Shown piece after piece: positions 21,129 to 28,840 of a DNA stretch of 64,000 nucleotides. Made by a program: the position numbers and the translations under genes. Source of the stretch: Prevotella sp. (lineage in GTDB: Bacteria > Bacteroidota > Bacteroidia > Bacteroidales > Bacteroidaceae); contig JAEEVA010000013.1 in NCBI GenBank assembly GCA_016286995.1, positions 1-64,000 of the forward strand, in the 5' to 3' direction. Numbering within the stretch: position 1 is the first letter of the stretch; every line of letters begins with the position of its first letter. A model generated the notes under the pieces. That model searched no databases. It was not told the origin of the DNA and saw only the letters and a list, made by a program, of their open reading frames with translations.

Positions 21129-21632
21129 AATTAAAAATTAAAAATTAAAAATTGTGATTTGTTTGTTCCCGTCATGATGCCACATAAGCCAAATATCATC
21201 GTAGAGAAAAGCAACGCTTTTGCAGATAGAATAGGTAAGATGTGTTCTTATATTCAGAACCGTCAGAAAGGTCATCACGATATGGTGCGGCAAATAAACC
21301 GAAGTGGTACAAGTATTGGCGCTAACATAGCCGAAGGTGTTTATGCACAAAGTGGTCCGGATTTTATCAATAAGTTTAGTATTGCCTTAAAAGAGGCTAA
21401 TGAAACAAAATATTGGTTGGAACGTTTGTATATTAAAGGCCTTCTTGCTGGCAGAGAATATGAATCGATTTTAAAAGACAATTTAGAAATAATATATATA
21501 TTGACAAGTATTATTAAGACTATGAAAGGAAAGCTTCAGAACAAAGACGGATTGGCTAAGAACAGCGACGAACCTTCACCCGTCATTTCTAATCATAATT
21601 TTTAATTTTTAATTTTTAATTTTTAATTTTTT
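21127..21632 (+). mobile_element. Candidate cassette: four-helix-bundle gene between inverted heptad repeats
   Basis: The left arm (21127-21159) is TTAAAAA heptads ending in AATTGTGATT. The right arm (21591-21623) is its reverse complement with one mismatch, starting AATCATAATT. The 33-bp arms enclose one small gene. The unit begins at the stop codon of the acyl-CoA ligase gene, and the right array runs to the ATG of prfB. This is like an rRNA intervening sequence, where S23-type genes lie between stem-forming repeats, but here it is intergenic. Confidence 0.6.
21174..21605 (+). CDS. Four-helix-bundle protein (S23 / TIGR02436 type)
   Basis: About 143 residues, mostly helical: NIIVEKSNAFADRIGKMCSY, then MVRQINRSGTSIGANIAEGV and FSIALKEANETKYWLERLYI. 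The SIGANIAEG motif is diagnostic of the S23/Avd-like four-helix-bundle family, known from 23S rRNA intervening sequences and from accessory proteins of diversity-generating retroelements. I see no reverse transcriptase or rRNA here. The start is taken at ATG 21174 (ATG 21177 is equally possible), because the open frame further up begins with a TTG in the left repeat. Its base composition is richer in A+T than its neighbours, fitting recent acquisition. Confidence 0.8.
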   Translation: MMPHKPNIIVEKSNAFADRIGKMCSYIQNRQKGHHDMVRQINRSGTSIGANIAEGVYAQSGPDFINKFSIALKEANETKYWLERLYIKGLLAGREYESILKDNLEIIYILTSIIKTMKGKLQNKDGLAKNSDEPSPVISNHNF

Positions 21633-22754
21633 ATGATTACCGCCGATCAGTTAAAAGACGTATTAGATAGAACGGAAGCTCTCTATCGCTATTTGAAGAT
21701 AGACGAGAAGAAGATGGAGTTCGAGGAGGAGGATCTTCGGACGCAGGCTCCAGACTTCTGGGAGGACCGTGAGCGCGCTGAAGCGCAGATGAAGAAGGTG
21801 AAGGGCATCAAGAAGTGGATTGATGGCTATCAAGAGGTGCGTACTGCTGCCGATGAGCTGCAGCTGGCCTTCGACTTCTACAAGGAAGAAATGGTCACTG
21901 AGGACGAGGTGGACGATGACTACCGCAAGGCCATTGAGGCCATTGAGGCCTTAGAGCTGAAGAATATGCTGCGCCAGAAGGAGGACCCGATGGACTGTGT
22001 GCTGAAAATCAACTCCGGTGCCGGTGGTACCGAGAGTCAGGACTGGGCCAGCATGCTCATGCGTATGTATCAGCGCTGGGCCGAAGCCCATGGTCATAAG
22101 GTGACTATCTCGAACCTGCAGGACGGTGATGAAGCCGGTATCAAGAGTGTCACGATGGAGATTGAGGGCGGCGAATACGCCTATGGCTACCTGAAGAGTG
22201 AGAACGGCGTCCACCGTCTGGTACGCGTCAGCCCGTTCAATGCCCAGGGTAAGCGCATGACCTCATTCGCCAGCGTCTTCGTCACGCCACTCGTCGATGA
22301 CACCATCGAAGTCTATGTCGACCCCGCCAAGCTCTCATGGGACACGTTCCGATCGAGTGGTGCCGGTGGTCAGAACGTCAACAAGGTGGAATCGGGTGTC
22401 CGTCTGCGTTACTGGTATACAGACCCAGACACAGGTGAAGAGGAGGAAATCCTCATCGAGAATACCGAGACACGCGACCAGCCCAAGAACAAGGAGCGTG
22501 CCATGGCTCTGCTGCGCTCACAGCTCTACGACCGTGCCATGCAGAAGCGCTTAGAGGCCCAGGCAAAGATTGAGGCTGGCAAGAAGAAGATTGAATGGGG
22601 TTCACAGATTCGCTCCTATGTCTTCGACGACCGTCGTGTCAAAGACCATCGCACGAACTACCAGACCAGTGACGTCGATGGTGTGATGAATGGAAAAATC
22701 GACGATTTCATCAAGGCATACCTCATGGAATTCCCCTCCTCGGATGAGGAGTGA
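21633..22754 (+). CDS. prfB: Peptide chain release factor 2, without the programmed frameshift
   Basis: 373 residues. The stop-recognition tripeptide is in VRVSPFNAQGKR (SPF), and the GGQ loop is SSGAGGQNVNKVESGVRL. It releases peptides at UGA and UAA codons. In many bacteria prfB needs a +1 frameshift at an early in-frame UGA after a ...YL codon pair. Here the frame reads straight through ALYRYLKIDEKKMEFEEED with Lys where the UGA would lie, so that autoregulation is absent. The ATG directly follows the right heptad array of the four-helix-bundle cassette, and a gene-less inverted-repeat unit follows the stop. Confidence 0.95.
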   Translation: MITADQLKDVLDRTEALYRYLKIDEKKMEFEEEDLRTQAPDFWEDRERAEAQMKKVKGIKKWIDGYQEVRTAADELQLAFDFYKEEMVTEDEVDDDYRKAIEAIEALELKNMLRQKEDPMDCVLKINSGAGGTESQDWASMLMRMYQRWAEAHGHKVTISNLQDGDEAGIKSVTMEIEGGEYAYGYLKSENGVHRLVRVSPFNAQGKRMTSFASVFVTPLVDDTIEVYVDPAKLSWDTFRSSGAGGQNVNKVESGVRLRYWYTDPDTGEEEEILIENTETRDQPKNKERAMALLRSQLYDRAMQKRLEAQAKIEAGKKKIEWGSQIRSYVFDDRRVKDHRTNYQTSDVDGVMNGKIDDFIKAYLMEFPSSDEE

Positions 22755-22761
22755 AACTCCA

Positions 22762-22912
22762 AATTAGGAATTAGAAATTATGATTACCTGATTCCCATAA
22801 GCTGATAAGTAGAATGATTAATTATTAATAACTTAATGGAAAAAGAAAAGACGGAAGGTTGAAACGCGTAAGTAATCATAATTTCTAATTCCTAATTTCT
22901 AATTCCTAATTA
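22762..22912. mobile_element. Gene-less inverted-repeat unit, probable cassette remnant
   Basis: Perfect 26-bp inverted repeats (22762-22787 and 22872-22897) are made of AATTAGG/AATTAGA heptads with inner ends ATTATGATTAC / GTAATCATAAT. The right array continues to 22912. The inner-end motif is the same as in the four-helix-bundle cassette 1.1 kb upstream. The 84-bp interior has no ORF, but shares short words with that cassette's ends (for example TTCCC and ATAAGC on the left), suggesting a deleted copy. Confidence 0.55.
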
Positions 22913-22925
22913 AAACAAAAAAACT

Positions 22926-23069
22926 ATGAGCAAGAAAACGAATGCAAAAAAGGAAGCCTGGCAGAAGAAACAGGAACAGAAGGGTAAGAACGTGATGAAG
23001 TGGATTTTCGGCGTGCTGATTATCCTGGCTATCATCTATCTGGTATGGACCTTCTCCATCGTTGCGTAG
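22926..23069 (+). CDS. Small single-pass membrane protein, 47 aa
   Basis: The frame starts MSKKTNAKKEAWQKKQEQKG, very basic and hydrophilic. One hydrophobic helix follows (WIFGVLIILAIIYLVWTF), so it should be an inner-membrane anchor with a short cytoplasmic tail. I do not recognise a family. The gene begins 13 bp after the right heptad array and ends 21 bp before the CYTH gene, with which it is probably cotranscribed. The amino-acid composition and tight spacing support a real gene. Confidence 0.6.
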   Translation: MSKKTNAKKEAWQKKQEQKGKNVMKWIFGVLIILAIIYLVWTFSIVA

Positions 23070-23090
23070 AACATTCAAAGACAAACCATT

Positions 23091-23570
23091 ATGGCTTTGG
23101 AGATTGAACGCAAATTCCTCGTGCTTGACGACTCGTTCAAGCACGAGGCTTTTAAGTCTTATCACATCCGACAAGGCTACATCTGTAGCGAACGTGGACG
23201 AACAGTACGTATCCGCATTCGTGACAACGAGGCATTTATTACCATCAAAGGACCATCGCTGGACGGTGGTCTCACACGCTACGAGTTCGAGCAGTCCATT
23301 CCAATGGACGATGCCGAGAAACTGATGACACTTTGCGACGAAGGCATCATTGACAAGACACGCTGGCTCGTCAAGAGCGGAGAACACACCTTTGAGGTCG
23401 ACGAATTTCATGGTGACAACGATGGTCTTATCATGGCTGAAGTAGAGCTGAACAATGCTTCCGAAACACCTCTTTTCCCCCATTTCATCGGAAAAGAAGT
23501 CACTGGCGACCGTCGTTATTATAATTCCCAACTGCGTCAGAACCCCTATCGTATCTGGAAAGACAGATAA
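23091..23570 (+). CDS. CYTH domain protein (triphosphate tunnel metalloenzyme)
   Basis: 159 residues starting MALEIERKFLV, the EIERKF signature of CYTH proteins. Alternating charged strand residues line the tunnel (TVRIRIRDNEAFITIKG, TRYEFEQSIP, TFEVDEFHGDNDGLIMAEVE). Family members hydrolyse inorganic triphosphate or, less often, make cAMP. The short single-domain form favours tripolyphosphatase or an unknown triphosphate substrate in the cytoplasm. The gene follows the 47-aa membrane protein gene. A set of 22-bp palindromic repeats begins 11 bp after its stop. Confidence 0.88.
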   Translation: MALEIERKFLVLDDSFKHEAFKSYHIRQGYICSERGRTVRIRIRDNEAFITIKGPSLDGGLTRYEFEQSIPMDDAEKLMTLCDEGIIDKTRWLVKSGEHTFEVDEFHGDNDGLIMAEVELNNASETPLFPHFIGKEVTGDRRYYNSQLRQNPYRIWKDR

Positions 23571-23580
23571 GACACATCAG

Positions 23581-23641
23581 CAAATTCACTGAAATTGCAG
23601 ACCAAATTCAGTGAATTTGGTAAGTCAATCAATTCATTTTG
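23581..23641. repeat. 22-bp palindromic repeats after the CYTH gene
   Basis: CAAATTCACTGAAATTG (23581-23597) and CAAATTCAGTGAATTTG (23603-23619) are near-perfect 17-bp dyads spaced 22 bp start to start. A degraded third (CAATTCATTTTG) follows. The same family recurs three times at 57023-57083, also directly after the end of a transcription unit. Confidence 0.75.
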
Positions 23642-23806
23642 CAGAATAAGACAGGAAATAAACTGCCGTAATAGCCATCATTTGACATCGTAAGTAATTA
23701 TCATAACGGATATAATTACGATAATTATGCAAAGTCATATAAACTAAATTTCGATTAAGATTAACCCTTTTTTATCCGACAAAAGGCAACAATTTACCCT
23801 TTTGAC

Positions 23807-23820
23807 TTGATTTAAATCAA
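23807..23820. promoter_or_regulatory. FNR-type box upstream of the pilus operon
   Basis: TTGATTTAAATCAA is a perfect match to the FNR consensus TTGATnnnnATCAA and extends to a 16-bp palindrome (23806-23821). Its centre is about 81 bp upstream of the predicted transcription start. A Crp/Fnr-family regulator, for instance redox or oxygen responsive, could act here. Which Bacteroidales protein binds it cannot be read. Confidence 0.55.
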
Positions 23821-23840
23821 GAAATTACGGTTTTTTAGCA

Positions 23841-23854
23841 TTTTTTTGGGGGGG
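23841..23854. repeat. T7G7 homopolymer tract near the pilus promoter
   Basis: Seven T followed by seven G, 8 bp upstream of the -33 element. G runs of this length are prone to slippage, so promoter spacing relative to upstream sites could vary. Confidence 0.5.
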
Positions 23855-23861
23855 AAAACCA

Positions 23862-23891
23862 TTGTTTGTTGAAAAATATTTTTTATATTTG
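23862..23891 (+). promoter_or_regulatory. Promoter of the pilus operon
   Basis: TTG (23862-23864), 19 bases, then TATATTTG (23884-23891), a TAnnTTTG box. The start would be near 23895, giving a leader of about 88 nt to the DUF3575 ATG. The remaining upstream gap (23642-23806) holds only an 8-bp inverted repeat, TAATTATC/GATAATTA, at 23695-23727. Confidence 0.7.
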
Positions 23892-23982
23892 CAGTCTAAA
23901 TATTTAATTACGGGTACTTTTCTCTAAAAAAAAAGACATTCTAAAGATTAAGATATTTGAAAGATATTAAACAAAGAAAACA

Positions 23983-24654
23983 ATGGCAAATAGTCAAAGA
24001 AAAGTTCAGATCATCCTGTTAACCCTCGTGTTAGCATTGGCAACGGCCCTCAAGGCTGATGCTCAGGATTGGACTATCAGCAACAACCTGATATATGACG
24101 CCACGCTGACGCCTAACCTGCGTATCGGCGCCCGTATAGATCAGCACTGGTCGGCAGGCTTCACCGCTGGCTACCGTCCGTGGCCCACCAGCGATGACAC
24201 CTCACGCAAGTGGCGCCACCTGTTGTTGTCGCCCGATGTGCGCTACTGGAAGGACTCCGTCAATGTGGGTCACTTCTTCGGTGCGAACCTCATCTACAGC
24301 CACTACAATGTCGCCGACATCGACCTCATCATCTACAAGGGTGTGAAGGGCGAGCGTCGTCAGGGTGACATGGGAGCGCTGGGTGTCTTCTATGGCTACT
24401 CGTGGGTTTTGGGTCGTCACTGGAACCTGGAAGCTCTGGCCGGCGTTGCTGTAGGTTATGCCAAATACGACGAGTTCGAGTGTGGCCTTTGCGGCACCAA
24501 GACCGGCGATGGCAAGAAGGTGTTCCTTCTGCCGCAGTTAGGCCTGAACATCGTCTTCAACATTCCGGGCCGTCCGAAACAACCTCCCAAGGAAAAGGAC
24601 GCTGCCACGACAACATACGATACATACGACATAATTATTAATCAAGAACAATAA
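23983..24654 (+). CDS. DUF3575 outer-membrane protein of the pilus operon
   Basis: 223 residues. A signal peptide (about 1-27, VQIILLTLVLALATALKADA) is followed by alternating strands with periodic aromatic residues (NNLIYDATLTPNLRIGARID, VLGRHWNLEALAGVAVGYAK) and a loop with two Cys (FECGLCG). This fits the DUF3575 family, small beta-barrel-like proteins often encoded with FimA/Mfa-type fimbrial genes in Bacteroidales. It is the first gene after the pilus promoter, 5 bp before the first pilin gene. A role in outer-membrane anchoring or assembly is likely but unproven. The hydrophilic C-terminal tail (KQPPKEKDAATTTYDTYDII) is unusual. Confidence 0.75.
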   Translation: MANSQRKVQIILLTLVLALATALKADAQDWTISNNLIYDATLTPNLRIGARIDQHWSAGFTAGYRPWPTSDDTSRKWRHLLLSPDVRYWKDSVNVGHFFGANLIYSHYNVADIDLIIYKGVKGERRQGDMGALGVFYGYSWVLGRHWNLEALAGVAVGYAKYDEFECGLCGTKTGDGKKVFLLPQLGLNIVFNIPGRPKQPPKEKDAATTTYDTYDIIINQEQ

Positions 24655-24659
24655 AAAAA

Positions 24660-26549
24660 ATGGAAAAGATGAAAAAGAATCAGTTATTCCTTCTCGCTGC
24701 TTCCTTTGCCGCAGGTCTGGCACTGTCAGCCTGCTCCAGCATCGACGATGCAGTAGTAGAAGAAGGTGAGGGAACACACGAGCAAGGTGTGGTGAAGACA
24801 GAGTTCACCATTTCGTTCCCCAAACAGTTGGGTAAAAGTACCCGTCAGGGCCTGGACATTGTGCAGGGTCAGGAAACGCCTGTATTCCGCGGCATTACAG
24901 GTATTAAACTCTTCCCGTTCGATGTAACGGCAGTTGATGCATCTACGGGCATTTCCTCCTCTATCGACTTGCCATCTGGTACTGTTGGAACGACCGGTTC
25001 TAGTGCTACGGCAGCCAATGCTATTGCTGCTTCCGGTGCACTTTTCAATACCAGCAAGTCGCATCTCTACAAGGACATCCAAGTCCCCATCGGCACCCGT
25101 AGCTTTTTGTTCTACGGTCATGCCATCGACAAGGAGACTGAACCCATCAATGCTGTAAACGGCGCACTGACGGAAACCTGGACAGGGGACTCCAAGACTT
25201 TGGCAGAGTTCTCCTTCGACCCAGTTCCCATCTATTCAGCAGCCTCAGCTGGTCAGCAGGCTAACGACATTGCCAAATACCTGACAGCCATTGCCAACGT
25301 ATCGGTCGGCGAAGGCGATGCTAAAGAGACCACATTGACGTTGTTCCCCAACTTCACCACGCTCAAAACAGGTTCATGGCGTAGTGTAAAGGCTGCTGTC
25401 CAGCAGATGTATTCTGTGCTTTATACCAAGAGCACCACATTAGCCATTGCCATTATTGATGCCATAACAGGCGAACTAAATGTTGGTACTACAGAAGATC
25501 CGAGATTAGTCACATTTGCTACCGCGGATAAAGACGGCGACAACAACCCCACCGGTACATTGACATTCAGCACAGCCTACTCTTATCCTCAGAACGTCGG
25601 TTTGCCCGACGGTGCTGCCTATGTATTTTGGAACTCCAATAAGTTCGAACCTCTTGGTCAGGACAATATGGGTATGAATGTTTCCGCCTTAGGCACCTAT
25701 GTCTACCCTGCTTCACTCTATTACTTCGGACAGAGCGGCATCAAGACGGCAGCAGCATCGATGGAAACCTATTACAATAACGACGACCCATGGGCTACGA
25801 TAGTTGGAAAATACGATTTATCAACTATTGAAGGTAGGGGTACCGTGGTACAGTCCACCACCCGCTCCATCGCCATCGTCAAGCCCGTAGAGTATGCTGT
25901 AGGCCGACTGGACGTGACGGTAAAGACAAAAAATGGTACAACCTTTACGTTGTTGGACAATAATGACAAAGAAATCACCGTCGGTTCCACCGACTTCCCC
26001 ATTACGGGTATCCTGGTAGCCAACCAGCGTGCTGTGGACTACAAGTTTGAAGCCAAAACCGGTGCCTCAACATATACTGTCTATGACAGTCAGGTCTACA
26101 ACGTGCAGGGAGAAGGTGAAAACACATTGAAACCAGTTCTCTATCCCGGTGCATCACCTTCCGTCAAAACCCACACCTTGGTATTAGAAACACCGGAGGC
26201 AACTTCAGATGATGATGCTAACGCCAATATCACCATTGCTGTGGAATTTGAAAACACCACTGAGCAGACCATTGTCGGACGTAACAACGAGCTCATCTAT
26301 CCTCATACCAAGTTCTATATGATTGGTACTCTGAAGCCAAACCTCAATACTGATAAAGAAGACGGCGAAGGCAATGTTATTAAAAAGGGTTTCCTGCAGG
26401 ACTACATCACCACCGCCAACTTCGAGGTGGGCAGTTTCAAGCAAGCCTATAACCTGCTGCCTGACCTGCGCTCTCCACATCTAGAAATCGGTATGTCTGT
26501 TGACTTGACATGGAATTCTGGTATCACCCAAACTATCACCATTGATTAA
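24660..26549 (+). CDS. Type V pilus (Mfa1/FimA-like) lipoprotein subunit 1
   Basis: 629 residues. The lipobox LSAC puts the lipid at Cys25. A Thr61-Arg62 site (KSTRQGLDIVQ) lies 37 residues later, where FimA/Mfa1-type precursors are cut by an arginine protease to free the strand-exchange groove. The C-terminus shares FYMIG, FLQDYITTANFEV and PDLRSPHLEIGMSVDLTW with the two other large subunits here, and should contain the donor strand. It is probably a structural or tip-proximal subunit on the outer surface. The polymer position cannot be assigned from sequence alone. Confidence 0.78.
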   Translation: MEKMKKNQLFLLAASFAAGLALSACSSIDDAVVEEGEGTHEQGVVKTEFTISFPKQLGKSTRQGLDIVQGQETPVFRGITGIKLFPFDVTAVDASTGISSSIDLPSGTVGTTGSSATAANAIAASGALFNTSKSHLYKDIQVPIGTRSFLFYGHAIDKETEPINAVNGALTETWTGDSKTLAEFSFDPVPIYSAASAGQQANDIAKYLTAIANVSVGEGDAKETTLTLFPNFTTLKTGSWRSVKAAVQQMYSVLYTKSTTLAIAIIDAITGELNVGTTEDPRLVTFATADKDGDNNPTGTLTFSTAYSYPQNVGLPDGAAYVFWNSNKFEPLGQDNMGMNVSALGTYVYPASLYYFGQSGIKTAAASMETYYNNDDPWATIVGKYDLSTIEGRGTVVQSTTRSIAIVKPVEYAVGRLDVTVKTKNGTTFTLLDNNDKEITVGSTDFPITGILVANQRAVDYKFEAKTGASTYTVYDSQVYNVQGEGENTLKPVLYPGASPSVKTHTLVLETPEATSDDDANANITIAVEFENTTEQTIVGRNNELIYPHTKFYMIGTLKPNLNTDKEDGEGNVIKKGFLQDYITTANFEVGSFKQAYNLLPDLRSPHLEIGMSVDLTWNSGITQTITID

Positions 26550-26602
26550 TTTCATCTCCATATATCATTATAGTCATCACTAACATTTAAACATAAAGAA
26601 TT

Positions 26603-28831
26603 ATGAAAAAAATCCAAGCATTGGCCACTCTCAGTGCGATAGCATTGATGGCAGCGGGATTCGCAGCCTGCTCGTCCAGCGACGAGACAGTTGTCGACAA
26701 TCCTCGCTACAACCCCGAAACCAACGAGGTTACTACCAATTTTGTATTCAACGTGTCGACAGGTAACACGGCCTTCACACGTCAGTCGGCTGCCGCCACA
26801 CAGGCAACAGTGACTGAGCGTTTCCGCGGCATCGACAATGCCGTGCTCTACTCATACCATCAGGGAACTGACGGTAAGAACTTGGCAGCCCTGCCTGCCG
26901 ACGGCAAAATGGAAAAGCGCTATGACCTGAGCATGATTCTGGCTGCCAACACCGTCGATGCCGACCACTCACACCGTATCATTGAGACCTCGCTGCCCCT
27001 GAACACCAATACGCTGCTGTTCTATGGCAAGGCTATCTTAGGTAATGCAGAGACCGGACTCACCGTAGAGAACACATACGGTCATCTGGAAGAGTACAAC
27101 CCCGGCACAGAAACCGACCTGAGCGCGGCCAACTTCGAACTGAGCCCCCGTATCAAGGGCGACAACGTCAACAAGTTCAAGAAGATTGAGGAACTGCTAA
27201 GCGGTATCCTGACCACCATCATGTACACTAACCTGAAGGGTACCCACCATCAGGACATCAGTTATGAGATTACCGGCCTCGATGGTACAAAGACCACCAT
27301 TACCGTGCTGGCCAGCGAATACCCCGAACTGATCTGGGCCGACTACAATAGCACAAACAGTCCTGTAGAGCCCACACACGTGCCGTATGCCCTGGAGCAA
27401 AAACTGGCTGACGTCTACCGCGAGATGACCACCATCTATCAGGACCAGGGCGAGTTGCGTGCCGGTTCAGGTCAGGCCATCCTCGCGATGATGACCGACC
27501 TGTGGTCAGTCATCAACGAGGTACGCTGCGCCACCCCGCTCAACAAGCCGGAGGCCGTTGCAAAATATTTTGCAGAGCGTGCCCACGAGAGAATCAAGCT
27601 GTATTTCAATGGTACCGTACCCGATGACGGACACAATGTGACAGGAGTGGAATTCGTGACGACAGGCAACGTGATTGACCACTTCACTGCTGAAACCAAC
27701 TGGCCAACAGGCACCACCAAGCCCAGTGGCTTCAATAACATCAGCGATATTGCCAATTTTGCCAACTTCCCGCAGATGTTCCACCTGCCCAGCGGTTCTA
27801 CACACCTAGCATTCGACAAGAACACACAGGTATTCAGCTATCCTTGGAATTACAACACCTCTGGTATGCCAGGTTCTGGTACCATCACTGTCGAGAGCTA
27901 CTTCTATCCTGCTGAGCTGCTCTACTTTGGCAACAGTGCCATACGCGTCTCTGACAAGGAGTACAAGCCCACAGAATATCCCGATGGCGTTGCCAACTGG
28001 GATGAGGATAACAACTGGAACAACACTTGGACGAAGAATAGCCACGTACAATCCACCACCCAGAGTGTCGCCATGCAGAACGATATCAACTACGGTACTG
28101 CTGCCCTGCAGACCACCATTCGTTACGGTGTAGCCACGCTGAAGGACAACAACCACGCTATTCAAAAACGTAATCATCCTAGCATTGGTGACGATGAAGA
28201 ACCCGATCAGGAGATTACCGTTGACGGTACAAGTTTCCAGCTGGTAGGCGTTATCGTCGGCGGACAATCGAAAAAGGTCGGCTGGAACTTCCTGCCGAAG
28301 GAGAGCGATAATAGTTACGGCTGGATCAACGACGATGCCATTCCTAGCGCAGCCCAGGGAATCCCGGCATACTCATCTGTGATAAGCGATGCAAAGTCGC
28401 AACCCAACTACACGCTGGTATTCGACAACTACACATCAGGCAGCACTCAGGATAAGGTCTATGTAGCCCTTGAACTGAGGAACAACACTGGCAAGGACTT
28501 CTACGGTTTGCACAACCTGATTCGCAACGGTAGTACGTTCTACCTCATTGGTGAGCTTGATCCCGCACAGTTGAATGAAGCCAACATCGACTGGCCCACA
28601 CATCACGCACTACCTCCCTACGACAGTAACGGTGCTACCATTCAGACCAAGCGCGTATTCATTCAGGACTTCATGACCACTGCTGATTTCGTCATTGGTG
28701 CCAACTCTCTGAAGTACGCCTATCTCACCGTACCTGACCTGCGCTACAGCTCAGTGACACTGGGTCTGTCGGTGGATATCAAGTGGTCGACAGGTATCAA
28801 CTTTGACAACGTCATCCTCGGAGGAAACTAA
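26603..28831 (+). CDS. Type V pilus lipoprotein subunit 2
   Basis: 742 residues, the largest pilin-like protein here. The lipobox FAAC gives lipidated Cys23. Thr59-Arg60 (AFTRQSAAATQ) is the predicted arginine-protease site, again 37 residues after the Cys. The C-terminal block FYLIGEL, RVFIQDFMTTADFVIG and VPDLRYSSVTLGLSVDIKW matches subunits 1 and 3. The extra length relative to known major pilins (about 400-560 residues) suggests an added surface domain. It lies between subunit 1 and the FimB/Mfa2-like gene, whose ATG follows 9 bp after its stop. Confidence 0.75.
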   Translation: MKKIQALATLSAIALMAAGFAACSSSDETVVDNPRYNPETNEVTTNFVFNVSTGNTAFTRQSAAATQATVTERFRGIDNAVLYSYHQGTDGKNLAALPADGKMEKRYDLSMILAANTVDADHSHRIIETSLPLNTNTLLFYGKAILGNAETGLTVENTYGHLEEYNPGTETDLSAANFELSPRIKGDNVNKFKKIEELLSGILTTIMYTNLKGTHHQDISYEITGLDGTKTTITVLASEYPELIWADYNSTNSPVEPTHVPYALEQKLADVYREMTTIYQDQGELRAGSGQAILAMMTDLWSVINEVRCATPLNKPEAVAKYFAERAHERIKLYFNGTVPDDGHNVTGVEFVTTGNVIDHFTAETNWPTGTTKPSGFNNISDIANFANFPQMFHLPSGSTHLAFDKNTQVFSYPWNYNTSGMPGSGTITVESYFYPAELLYFGNSAIRVSDKEYKPTEYPDGVANWDEDNNWNNTWTKNSHVQSTTQSVAMQNDINYGTAALQTTIRYGVATLKDNNHAIQKRNHPSIGDDEEPDQEITVDGTSFQLVGVIVGGQSKKVGWNFLPKESDNSYGWINDDAIPSAAQGIPAYSSVISDAKSQPNYTLVFDNYTSGSTQDKVYVALELRNNTGKDFYGLHNLIRNGSTFYLIGELDPAQLNEANIDWPTHHALPPYDSNGATIQTKRVFIQDFMTTADFVIGANSLKYAYLTVPDLRYSSVTLGLSVDIKWSTGINFDNVILGGN

Positions 28832-28840
28832 TCTTTGAAA

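Noticed and set aside
21174..21605. Part of a diversity-generating retroelement (Avd-like)
   Set aside because: No reverse transcriptase, template repeat or variable repeat is found near the gene.
21680..21700. RF2 frameshift site
   Set aside because: TTTGA occurs out of frame, but there is no in-frame stop to bypass and the protein is complete without shifting.
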